Assembly: GCA_021731205.1 (NCBI GenBank)
Contig: JAKFXV010000050.1
Span: 1 to 19,350, forward strand
DNA: 19,350 nt
Direction of reading: 5' to 3'
Source: Nocardioides sp.
Lineage (GTDB): Bacteria > Actinomycetota > Actinomycetes > Propionibacteriales > Nocardioidaceae
Shown piece by piece: positions 7,150-14,395 of the stretch. The notes under the pieces are model-generated. The model had not been told where the DNA came from, ran no database searches, and was given only the letters and a program-made list of their open reading frames with translations. A program made the translations under genes and the position numbers. Position 1 is the stretch's first letter. Each line of letters starts with the position of its first letter.

Positions 7150-8062
7150 CCGCTTGCCACGAGGGGGGAGCCCGGCTCCCCGCTGGCTGTGGCCGGCTCT
7201 GGCAGCGCCGGGAACCGCCTGGTTGCTGGTGTTCCTCGTGGCCCCGATGTACCTCGTGGCGGCGATCCTCTTCGGCACGATCGACCCGATCCTGCGCCGC
7301 CCGATCCCGGTGTGGAACCCAGCCGACTGGGACCCGACCCAGTTCCAGTACGTCTGGTCGCGTCTCTCCGGTGCGGACGGCTTCTTCGGCCCTGCGCTGC
7401 TGCGCACTGCGTTGTACGTCGGCACGGCCAGCGTCCTGTGTCTGCTGATCGCCTACCCGGTGGCGTACTACGCCGCGCGGATCGCCGATCGCAGGCGCGG
7501 CATGCTCCTGGCCGCACTGATCGCGCCGTTCTGGATCAGCTACATGATGCGCATGCTGGCCTGGGTGAACCTGCTCCAGAACGACGGTCTGGTCAACCAG
7601 CTGATCACTCTCGGCGGGCTCTTCGACACCGAGATCGACTGGCTGGGCGGCCGGGCCACGACGGTGGTCCTCGGACTGACCTATGGCTATGTGCCCTACA
7701 TGATCCTGCCCCTCTACGCCGGCCTGGATCGGATCCCCGCGTCGATGATCGAGGCCGGCCGTGACCTCGGCGCTAATCGGTTCCAGACCTGGCGTCGGGT
7801 GACGTGGCCGATGTCGAGGCCGGCCGTCGTCACGGCCGTGATCTTGACCTGCCTCCCGATGCTGGGCGACTACTTCACCTCCGATCTGTTGTCGGGCAAC
7901 CCACGCACCTCGATGGTGGGCAACCTGATCAACTCGGCCGTCCTCACGCCTGGCCAGACCGGGCAGGCGGCGGCGTTCGTCCTGCTGCTCCTGCTCGTCT
8001 CGATCGTGCCGATGGGCCTCTACATCCGCGTGACCCGGGACGGAGAGGCGACGCGCACATGA
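7142..8062 (+). CDS. potB: ABC transporter permease, PotB type
   Basis: A 306-residue inner-membrane subunit with about six transmembrane helices, the first at residues 17-44 (LWPALAAPGTAWLLVFL). The EAA loop that docks on the ATPase reads EAGRDLGANRFQTWRRVTWP at about 201-220, typical of PotB/PotC permeases. The GTG at 7142 overlaps the binding-protein stop by 8 bp, and the stop overlaps the next permease start as ATGA. It works with the PotC-type subunit, the receptor and the divergently encoded ATPase. Confidence 0.92.
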   Translation: MPDRLPRGGSPAPRWLWPALAAPGTAWLLVFLVAPMYLVAAILFGTIDPILRRPIPVWNPADWDPTQFQYVWSRLSGADGFFGPALLRTALYVGTASVLCLLIAYPVAYYAARIADRRRGMLLAALIAPFWISYMMRMLAWVNLLQNDGLVNQLITLGGLFDTEIDWLGGRATTVVLGLTYGYVPYMILPLYAGLDRIPASMIEAGRDLGANRFQTWRRVTWPMSRPAVVTAVILTCLPMLGDYFTSDLLSGNPRTSMVGNLINSAVLTPGQTGQAAAFVLLLLLVSIVPMGLYIRVTRDGEATRT

Positions 8063-8955
8063 GCGCGATGACAACGAACCGGGTGCGGAGGTTCGCCGGC
8101 TTCCGCAGGGCCCCCGTGCTGACGACGGTGACCGCGGTGTATCTGCTCTGGTCGCTGGTGCCCGTGCTCATCGCCGTGGCCTTCTCGTTCAACGACGGCC
8201 GCTCGCGCACCCAGTGGCAGGGCTTCTCGCTGCGCTGGTACGTCGGCGACCCATTGCGGTCGGTGCTCCACGACGACGCCTTGCAGACGGCCCTGCTGCA
8301 CACCTTCCGGCTGGGCTTGATCGTCACGCTGATCACGGTGCCGCTCGGCACGCTGCTGGCCCTCGGCCTGGATCGTTGGCGCGGCCGGCTGCCCGCGGGA
8401 GCGAACTTCTTGGTCCTGCTGTCGTTCGTGCTTCCTGAGGTGCTGCTCGCGGTGTCCCTGCTCTTCGTGGCCACGACGCTGACCTCCACCTTCGTCACGC
8501 CGGTGCGGCTGGGCACCGTGGGCCAGGTGATCGGCTTGGTGACCTTCCAACTGTCCTATCCCGTGATCATCGTGCGCGCGCGGTTGCTGACGATCGGGCG
8601 TCACTACGAGGAGGCGGCCGTCGACCTCGGGGCCTCACCGCTTACCGCGATCCGTCGAGTGCTGTTGCCGATGACGGCGCCGGCGATCATCGCCTCGGCC
8701 GTGTTGGTGTTCGCCGACGTGATCGACAACTTCGTGCTCGTGCGCTATCTCTCGGGGGGCGCGTCCACCGAGCCGGTTTCGGTGAAGATCTACAACACCG
8801 CGCGCGCCGCCCCTACGCCGGCACTGAACGCAGTAGCCACCCTGGTCCTGGTGGCGTCGTTGTTGGCTGTGACGCTGGGCTACCTCGCGTGGCGACGGTT
8901 CACTCGCGACGAGGCGAGCGCCGGCGGACTCGGCGCCTTCACCGGCGAGGCCTAG
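8059..8955 (+). CDS. potC: ABC transporter permease, PotC type
   Basis: The second membrane subunit, 298 residues with about six helices (TTVTAVYLLWSLVPVLIAV near 17-35). The PotC-like SFNDGRS follows helix 1, and an EAA loop EAAVDLGASPLTAIRRVLLP lies at about 191-210. The frame is open far upstream, but the start is the ATG at 8059, which overlaps the PotB-type stop as ATGA and begins the family's conserved region. It ends the rightward transport operon; its stop lies in a 16-bp perfect palindrome. Confidence 0.92.
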   Translation: MSAMTTNRVRRFAGFRRAPVLTTVTAVYLLWSLVPVLIAVAFSFNDGRSRTQWQGFSLRWYVGDPLRSVLHDDALQTALLHTFRLGLIVTLITVPLGTLLALGLDRWRGRLPAGANFLVLLSFVLPEVLLAVSLLFVATTLTSTFVTPVRLGTVGQVIGLVTFQLSYPVIIVRARLLTIGRHYEEAAVDLGASPLTAIRRVLLPMTAPAIIASAVLVFADVIDNFVLVRYLSGGASTEPVSVKIYNTARAAPTPALNAVATLVLVASLLAVTLGYLAWRRFTRDEASAGGLGAFTGEA

Positions 8956-8969
8956 TGGCGCGCGCCACT
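8954..8969. terminator. 16-bp perfect palindrome across the potC stop codon
   Basis: AGTGGCGCGCGCCACT reads the same on both strands and includes the last base of the TAG stop. It could fold as a GC-rich hairpin or serve as a protein site. No T-run follows, so a terminator role is only possible. The rest of the gap to 9055 shows nothing else clear. Confidence 0.35.
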
Positions 8970-9055
8970 GGCGGCGTACCCTCGAGGAACGCGGTGCCGC
9001 CTTCGACCCGAGGTGCGGCCTCCCACGCTCGACGCCGCGGACCAGAGGAGTCGGC

Positions 9056-9523
9056 TTGACCCGCTATCTACCCAAGTACCTCGCGATGTACGCCGTGCTG
9101 GCGGTGGTGTTCGCCACGGTGAGCGCCGCGATCGGGTTCCCCAGCATGCTCGGTGTGCTGCTCCCCGGGTTGCTGGCGGCGCTGGTGGGTGCAGGCTTCG
9201 TCAAGGACCACCTGCAGCTGCCGAGCGAGCGTCAGCGTGCCGAGTTCACGGCCTGGGCTGCAGGCACCTCGGCGCTGTTGGGGGCGGCCTTGTTCGCACT
9301 TGCCAGCAACCTGGCCGGGCGCAATCCCGACTCCCCCGCCGCAGGTCGCCCGGACGTCGAGCTGAGGCAGGTACTCGTGTTGGCGGCGGTGATGTTCGCC
9401 CTGAACGCGCTCACGATCTACGTCGGCTCCGGTATCGGGGCCCGCGGGGCCTACCACCGAATCGCCTACCCCGAGTCGACGCCCGGCGACTCCCCCGGAG
9501 CAGATCTCTCGCGAAGCGAGTGA
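9056..9523 (+). CDS. Small four-helix membrane protein (ABZJ_00895-like)
   Basis: A 155-residue protein of four predicted transmembrane helices at about 8-28, 31-49, 64-86 and 105-126, with a short polar C-terminus. It resembles small membrane proteins of the ABZJ_00895 family, whose function is unknown; that match is from memory of the family pattern and is not certain. The TTG at 9056 is chosen because GAGGAG stands six bases upstream. The ATG of a longer frame is not supported. The stop overlaps the GTG of the DUF429-RelA/SpoT gene as GTGA, so the two are translated together. The pairing suggests a membrane partner of the alarmone enzyme (inference). Confidence 0.75.
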   Translation: MTRYLPKYLAMYAVLAVVFATVSAAIGFPSMLGVLLPGLLAALVGAGFVKDHLQLPSERQRAEFTAWAAGTSALLGAALFALASNLAGRNPDSPAAGRPDVELRQVLVLAAVMFALNALTIYVGSGIGARGAYHRIAYPESTPGDSPGADLSRSE

Positions 9524-11259
9524 CCGGTCCCGGGTCCGCGCTCGTCCATATCGGGATCGACTTGGCGTGGGGTGAGCACAAGCCCACGGGCATCGCCGTA
9601 CTCGATCCCAGTGGTGGCCTCACGCTGGTCGCCTCGGTCCGCAGCGATGCCGACATCCAGGCGGCGCTGCGCGACTACGTCGTGCAGCCCTGCCTGGTCG
9701 GGATCGATGCTCCGTTGGTGGTCGTCAACCCGACCGGGATTCGACCGGCCGAGGCCGCGCTCAATCGGGACTTCCGCCGGTTCGAGGCAGGTGCCCATCC
9801 GAGCAACACCGGGAAGCCGGAGTTCGCCGGGCAACCGCGTGGCGCGCGCGTCGCCGCGCTGCTGGGGCTGGACATCGATCCCAACTCTGCCGAGGCCCAC
9901 CGGGCCATCGAGGTGTATCCGCACCCCGCGATCGTCGCGATCTTCGGACTCGATCGCACCCTGAAGTACAAGAACAAGCCCGGCCGCACCCTTGAGAGCC
10001 TGCGCCTGGCCACGCTGAGCCTGATGACGCACCTGGAGTCGCTGGCCTCCGCGGACCCACCGCTCCGACTAGCCGATTCCACAGCGTGGAAGGAATTGGT
10101 GGCGCAGGCGACCGCCGCCACCCGCAAGAGTCAGCTGCGTCACGTCGAGGATCAAGTCGATGCGGTCGTCTGCGCCTACGTGGCCGCGTTCGCTGATCGG
10201 CGACCGTCCGATACGACCGTGTACGGCGACTTGGCCGAGGGCTACATCGTCACCCCGTCACTGCGTCCGCGCCGGGGTCACCGATCCACTCCGCAGGACC
10301 AGGGCCCGGGCGCCGCGATCGCCGAGTACGCCGCTCGGAGGCCGCGTCTGGCCGCTGCGGGCGCCCAGTTCACCAGCGCCGTACGCCGGATCCTCGACGA
10401 CGCCGGCATCAACTACCTCACCGTCGAGGGGCGGACGAAGTCGGTGGAGTCGTTTGCCCAGAAGGCCCTTCGGACGCACGCTGACGGACCTGTGTACGCC
10501 GATCCGCTGACCGAGATCACCGATCAGATCGGGGTCCGCGTGATCACCTACCTGCTCAGTGACGTCCAAGCCGTCGCCGATCTCTTGGGCGGCGAGCTCC
10601 CGCTGCTCTCGGATCGCGACATGGGCCAGGAGACCGCTGACGAGGGCCGGTTCGGCTACTCGAGCCGACACCTGCTCGTCGGGCTTGACGGCGACACCCC
10701 GGCGCAGGTGCAGATCCGCACGGTCCTCCAGCACGCCTGGGCCGAGTTCGAACACGACATTCGCTACAAGGGGTCGATTCCCGAGGAGCATGTTCCCGAC
10801 CTCGATCGCCGGTTCACCCTCGCCGCGGGTCTGCTGGAACTCGCCGATCGTGAGTTCTCGACGATCCGCGAACGGCTGCGGGCCGATCGCGGCACCGACC
10901 TCGGCCTCGTCACCGAATCCGACGACGATCCGAGGATCTCACCGCAGGAGCTCGCCTCCTTCCTGGCCGGGCAGTACGCCGACGCGGGCTGGTCGCGCAC
11001 CGAGCACTACGCGTGGATTGCCGGCCTGCTCCTCGAGCTGGGGATCACGTCGCTGGAGGACCTTCGCGGCGTACTCAATGCGCCTGCGCCGAACGCCGGC
11101 CCGGAGCGGATGGCCTATCGCTATCCGCCCGGCGCCGTACGCCGACTCGACGACGCGTTGCTGGCCCGCTTCGAGGAGTCCTATCTCGCCCTCACCGGCA
11201 ACCGTGAGCGACACGACCTACTGGCGAATCGGCTAGCCAAGTTGAGGTCGCCGACCTAA
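9520..11259 (+). CDS. DUF429 (RNase H-like) fused to a RelA/SpoT (p)ppGpp synthetase domain
   Basis: A 579-residue two-domain protein. Residues ~9-240 are DUF429, an RNase H-like nuclease fold, with HIGIDLAWG (Asp14) and VGIDAPLVV. Residues ~265-460 are a small-alarmone-synthetase RelA/SpoT domain: RTKSVESFAQK (Arg305, Lys307), TDQIGVRVI with Asp335, FGYSSRH and QVQIRT at 396-401, then AWAEFEHDIRYKG. A helical tail of ~100 residues follows, of unknown role. As I recall it, the same architecture is that of Mycobacterium smegmatis MS_RHII-RSD, described as RNase HII plus (p)ppGpp synthetase. There is no HD hydrolase domain. The usual catalytic Glu of ExQIRT is Gln396 here. GTG 9520 is chosen for the GTGA overlap with the upstream gene; the ribosome site is poor, which fits coupling. 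The frame is open ~500 bp further upstream only by chance. Confidence 0.85.
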   Translation: MTGPGSALVHIGIDLAWGEHKPTGIAVLDPSGGLTLVASVRSDADIQAALRDYVVQPCLVGIDAPLVVVNPTGIRPAEAALNRDFRRFEAGAHPSNTGKPEFAGQPRGARVAALLGLDIDPNSAEAHRAIEVYPHPAIVAIFGLDRTLKYKNKPGRTLESLRLATLSLMTHLESLASADPPLRLADSTAWKELVAQATAATRKSQLRHVEDQVDAVVCAYVAAFADRRPSDTTVYGDLAEGYIVTPSLRPRRGHRSTPQDQGPGAAIAEYAARRPRLAAAGAQFTSAVRRILDDAGINYLTVEGRTKSVESFAQKALRTHADGPVYADPLTEITDQIGVRVITYLLSDVQAVADLLGGELPLLSDRDMGQETADEGRFGYSSRHLLVGLDGDTPAQVQIRTVLQHAWAEFEHDIRYKGSIPEEHVPDLDRRFTLAAGLLELADREFSTIRERLRADRGTDLGLVTESDDDPRISPQELASFLAGQYADAGWSRTEHYAWIAGLLLELGITSLEDLRGVLNAPAPNAGPERMAYRYPPGAVRRLDDALLARFEESYLALTGNRERHDLLANRLAKLRSPT

Positions 11260-11262
11260 ACT
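11257..11262 (+). promoter_or_regulatory. Possible -10 element for a leaderless Rieske oxygenase mRNA
   Basis: TAAACT fits TANNNT and ends six bases before the GTG at 11269, the spacing expected if transcription starts at the start codon. Its TAA is also the stop codon of the upstream gene. No Shine-Dalgarno precedes the GTG and no clear -35 is visible. Confidence 0.35.
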
Positions 11263-11268
11263 GAACGG

Positions 11269-12450
11269 GTGTTCAATCCCGCTGCCGCCATCGAAGACTC
11301 ACCCGCCAGCTGGAGCCCGGCTCCGGTCGATCCGGCCCAGCTGGCCGACGCGCTCCGACCGTTCGGCGAGAGCCGAATGCTCCCGGTCCGGGCCTACCTC
11401 GATGAACGCGTTCTCGCGTGGGAGCGAGAGCACCTCTTCAACGGCTGGCTCGCACTCGGCCGCACCGAGGAACTGGCTCGCCCACGGCAGATGAAGGCCT
11501 TCGCCGCCGGCCGTGGGGGCGTCCTCGTGGTGCGCGGAGACGACGGAGTCCTGCGGGGCTTCGAGAACGCCTGTCGGCACCGCGGCCACGAGTTGCTCGC
11601 CTGTGACGGCGTGGCAGACAACCGCGCGATCGTCTGTCCCTATCACGCCTGGGCGTATCGGCTCGACGGCTCCTTGATCGGTGCCCCTGGCTTCCGCAAC
11701 GCCCCCAACTTCGACCCTGCCGACCATGGCCTGCATCCGGTCGAGCTGCGAGAATGGCACGGCTGGCTGTTCGCCAATCGCGGAGCGGGTGCGGCCTTCG
11801 AATCCCACGTCGAGGGCCTGGACACCATCCTCGAGCACTACGACGGAGCCGATCTGGTGACCGTGGAAACCCATGAGTACGACGTCGCCGCCAACTGGAA
11901 GGTGATCGTCGAGAACTACCAGGAGTGCTACCACTGCCCTTCGATCCACCCCGAGCTGTGCCGCGTAAGTCCCCCGGACTCGGGGGACAACCTGCCACCC
12001 CAGGGCGATTGGATCGGCGGGGGGATGGAGTTGCGCGACGGCATGGCGACGATGTCCCTCGACGGGCGCAGCGACGGCGCCGTGATGACTCGTCTCGACG
12101 AAGTCGAGCAGCGCACCGTCATGTACATCGCCGTCCTCCCCAACATGCTGATCTCACTGCACCCCGACTACGTGATGACACATCTCCTGGTGCCGATCAC
12201 CGCCGACAAGACTCGCATCCGATGCTCGTGGGCGTTCCCCAAGGAGGTCGCCGCGCGCGAGGGCTTCGATGCGTCGTACGCCATCGACTTCTGGGATATC
12301 ACCAACCGACAGGACTGGTCGGCCTGCGAGTCCGTGCAGCGCGGGATGACCACTCCGGGTTATGTCCCGGGCCCGCTGGCTCCCGCCGAGGACGGTGTCT
12401 ACGACTTCGTGCACTACGTCGCCAGCCGCTACGCCGGGCAGTCGGCCTAG
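11269..12450 (+). CDS. Rieske non-haem iron oxygenase, large (alpha) subunit
   Basis: A 393-residue hydroxylase that uses a Rieske [2Fe-2S] cluster and a mononuclear iron to insert oxygen from O2. Cluster ligands are in CRHRGH (Cys102, His104) and CPYHAW (Cys123, His126). The iron triad appears as ENYQECYHCPSIHPE (His222, His227) plus Asp349 in TNRQDW. The segment LHPDYVMTHLL resembles the glycine-betaine / carnitine / stachydrine demethylase branch (GbcA-like) more than classical ring dioxygenases; this is a pattern judgement. No small subunit, ferredoxin or reductase gene is adjacent, so its electron donor lies elsewhere. The GTG at 11269 lacks a ribosome site, and a leaderless transcript is likely. 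It is convergent with the next gene, 18 bp away. Confidence 0.9.
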   Translation: MFNPAAAIEDSPASWSPAPVDPAQLADALRPFGESRMLPVRAYLDERVLAWEREHLFNGWLALGRTEELARPRQMKAFAAGRGGVLVVRGDDGVLRGFENACRHRGHELLACDGVADNRAIVCPYHAWAYRLDGSLIGAPGFRNAPNFDPADHGLHPVELREWHGWLFANRGAGAAFESHVEGLDTILEHYDGADLVTVETHEYDVAANWKVIVENYQECYHCPSIHPELCRVSPPDSGDNLPPQGDWIGGGMELRDGMATMSLDGRSDGAVMTRLDEVEQRTVMYIAVLPNMLISLHPDYVMTHLLVPITADKTRIRCSWAFPKEVAAREGFDASYAIDFWDITNRQDWSACESVQRGMTTPGYVPGPLAPAEDGVYDFVHYVASRYAGQSA

Positions 12451-12468
12451 CGACCCGTCGCCCTGGTC

Positions 12469-13272
12469 TCAACGGATCCCGGGGATCTCGGGATCCTCGT
12501 GGTGACTGCCGGGTTGTCGGCCGGCACGACGATCGGCCCGCCGCTCCAGCCACCGCGCGATGAGTGGGCCGAGGAGCACCCCGGTCAGATCGAACCCGAC
12601 GTAGCCCGAGACTGCGCCGCTGGGCGGATTCCCCATCGGTACGCCGAGTCCGGGCACCACCGGGACCCAGCTCCAGGTGCCGATCCACACGCCGTAGATC
12701 TCCAGCACGGCGACCACGACGAACACCCCCGCGATCACCGCTGCGTCGCGGCTGACCAGCAAGAACGCAATCACCACGACGCAGCCGAAGGCTCCGGCGA
12801 CGTCGTACCGCCCGAGGATGCCGGTCAATCCCACCAGGCCCCACAGCGCGATCAGCCCGATCATGGCGCGCACGAACCACGCTCGGTGGCGAGCGACGAG
12901 ATCGAGCTGACTGATCCGCCAGCCCGCGATATAGACGAGACCGTGACCGGCGGGGACGAACAGGGGCAGGTTGTCCAGGCGATAGATGTACAGCCCCCAG
13001 ATGATCGACCCCACGATCTCGCCCATGGTGGCCGCCACGACCACGACCGCCACCCGAGTCCGGTCCTCGAGTGACAGCGGCACTGTCACGATCACGAGTA
13101 CCACCCACGGAACCACCGACAGCAGCACTTGGGCGGGGAGGTTGGTGAAGCTGTCGACCCACAGCCCGACCATCGTGAACACGAAGAAGGCGGGCACGAA
13201 GACGGCGGGCCGGCTCAGCGAGCGACCGAGGCCGGCGACCGAGCCTGTCGTGAGACGGTCGGTCGCAGTCAT
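12469..13272 (-). CDS. Polytopic membrane protein of unknown function
   Basis: A 267-residue protein with about eight transmembrane helices (for example FVPAFFVFTMVGLWV, PWVVLVIVTVPL, AVIAGVFVVVAVLEIYGVWI). Conserved-looking polar spots inside the membrane are SIIWGLYIYRLDNLP and WIGTWSWVP. I cannot place it in a named family. Some prokaryotic carotenoid-related and lysoplasmalogenase-like membrane proteins share this look, but I see no diagnostic motif. The ATG at 13272 (MTATDR) is preferred over the TTG at 13281. Neither has a Shine-Dalgarno. The start follows the acetyltransferase stop by 11 bp, so the two may be one operon, or the gene may start a leaderless mRNA. The C-terminus is a charged tail. 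Confidence 0.75.
   Translation of the reverse strand: MTATDRLTTGSVAGLGRSLSRPAVFVPAFFVFTMVGLWVDSFTNLPAQVLLSVVPWVVLVIVTVPLSLEDRTRVAVVVVAATMGEIVGSIIWGLYIYRLDNLPLFVPAGHGLVYIAGWRISQLDLVARHRAWFVRAMIGLIALWGLVGLTGILGRYDVAGAFGCVVVIAFLLVSRDAAVIAGVFVVVAVLEIYGVWIGTWSWVPVVPGLGVPMGNPPSGAVSGYVGFDLTGVLLGPLIARWLERRADRRAGRQPGSHHEDPEIPGIR
12474..12496. terminator. Inverted repeat at the Rieske / membrane-protein convergent junction
   Basis: GGATCCCG (12474-12481) pairs perfectly with CGGGATCC (12489-12496) across a 7-base loop. It lies 24 bp after the oxygenase stop and inside the last codons of the opposing gene. It could end the rightward transcript, but no T-run follows. Confidence 0.4.
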
Positions 13273-13280
13273 AGCGCCCA

Positions 13281-13286
13281 AGGCTA
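13281..13286 (-). promoter_or_regulatory. Possible -10 element for the membrane-protein gene
   Basis: TAGCCT on the minus strand fits TANNNT, includes the acetyltransferase TAG stop codon and ends eight bases before the ATG at 13272. This repeats the arrangement seen before the Rieske gene. Confidence 0.25.
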
Positions 13287-14291
13287 GGGCCCACCCCCTT
13301 GAACCCGGTCACGCACCTCGGCGCTCAAGCCCGGCTGGGATCCTGGTCCTAGGTGGATGGCGCGGTTGACCCAGACCTCGCTCACCTGCATCCCGACCTT
13401 CTCGTAGAGGCTCAAGGCCCCGGTCCGGGAGTCGGTGGACAGGCTGGAGCGCACGGCCCCATGGTCGCGGGCAACGCGGAAGCAGTCCGCCAGCAACGCC
13501 TGCGCCAGCCCGAGCCCACGGTGTCGTGCCCGTACACCGATCCGGTCGACGTAGGCCTCGACCGGCTGGTCGTCTGTTGGATGCGACAACAAGACGATCG
13601 CTGCGGCAACGATCTCCCCGTCGGAGCTGGTGACGACGCGGAGATTCCACGGCTCGAAGTCCGGACGCAGTCTGGTTTGGGCCATGAAGTCGGAGAACTC
13701 TTCTCGCTCCCTGTCGGCCCACTCCAAGAAGGCATCCTCGAGCAGAGTCCAGACCGCGCGGTCCTCGTCCGATGTCGCCGTCCGGATCTCGTGTCCCTCC
13801 GGCAGGCTCCGCTCTGGGATCAAGGTGTCGGGGGGCAGGTGAAGCACCCAGCTGGTCGCCGCATGGTGATAACCGAGCGCGGTGAGCAGCCGGTCGGCCG
13901 GTGAGCCCTCACGAACCGGCATCCGGATCGTTACGCAGCCTCGTCGGCGCGCGGTGTCTCGCATCCACGCGGCCAGGAACGTGCCGATGCCCTGACCTCG
14001 AAACTCGGGATCGACCGCGGCATCGCCCCGTTCGTCGCTGGTCACCTCGGCATAACCCACCAGGGCCGGTCCCGCGAAGACTCCGAACGTCGAGCCGGGG
14101 ACGTCGAAGCTGGGTCGCTGCCAGTCTGCGATCAGGTCGGCGAGCTCGATCGTGGTGCGCCCGGCGTCGTGCGCCTCCTCGCGGGCAATCACCCGATGCA
14201 CGAGGGTGACATCCTCGAAAGTCAGCGGCCGCCCGTGCAGGCCCCGTTCGTGCAAGTGAGCGGGGAGCGCGCCATCACTGGTGGATGCCAT
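13284..14291 (-). CDS. Tandem GNAT-family N-acetyltransferase
   Basis: A 335-residue protein of two GNAT domains. The first (about 15-170) has the acetyl-CoA loop FRGQGIGTFL; the second (about 180-325) has RHRGLGLAQALL, the Q/RxxGxG/A type motif, and SRTGALSLYEKVGM near its end. Double-GNAT architecture is also that of mycothiol synthase (MshD), but MshD is about 300 residues and I cannot confirm identity; an amino-group acetyltransferase of unknown substrate is the safe call. The frame is open back into the yceI region, but the ATG at 14291 begins the recognisable domain. The upstream hairpin at 14310-14356 separates it from yceI. No strong Shine-Dalgarno is visible. Confidence 0.85.
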   Translation of the reverse strand: MASTSDGALPAHLHERGLHGRPLTFEDVTLVHRVIAREEAHDAGRTTIELADLIADWQRPSFDVPGSTFGVFAGPALVGYAEVTSDERGDAAVDPEFRGQGIGTFLAAWMRDTARRRGCVTIRMPVREGSPADRLLTALGYHHAATSWVLHLPPDTLIPERSLPEGHEIRTATSDEDRAVWTLLEDAFLEWADREREEFSDFMAQTRLRPDFEPWNLRVVTSSDGEIVAAAIVLLSHPTDDQPVEAYVDRIGVRARHRGLGLAQALLADCFRVARDHGAVRSSLSTDSRTGALSLYEKVGMQVSEVWVNRAIHLGPGSQPGLSAEVRDRVQGGGP

Positions 14292-14309
14292 GGTCGCCAG
14301 TAAATACTG

Positions 14310-14356
14310 CTCGACCCGGGCGCGCAGCGGGTTTTCCGCCGGGCGCCCGGGTCGAG
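14310..14356 (-). terminator. Strong hairpin downstream of yceI
   Basis: A perfect 14-bp GC-rich stem (14310-14323 with 14343-14356) continues after a small internal loop into GCGG/CCGC, with a GTTTT-type loop. It lies 39 bp after the yceI stop in the leftward direction, and AGTATTTACTGG follows it. It probably ends or attenuates the yceI transcript ahead of the acetyltransferase gene. The short inverted repeat CAGTA-AA-TACTG (14298-14309) lies between it and that gene's ATG. Confidence 0.6.
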
Positions 14357-14395
14357 TTGTGGTGCGATCTGCTGAGCCGCCGGTCCGGTGAGAGG

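Noticed and set aside
5599..7425. 608-aa minus-strand ORF opposite the binding-protein gene.
   Set aside because: Arg/Asp/Val-rich shadow of GC-rich coding DNA; the opposite strand has a clear Tat lipoprotein of known family.
9013..9519. N-terminal extension of the DUF429-RelA/SpoT ORF to 9013, giving 748 aa.
   Set aside because: The added part is arginine-rich low complexity lying over the well-supported four-helix membrane gene in another frame.
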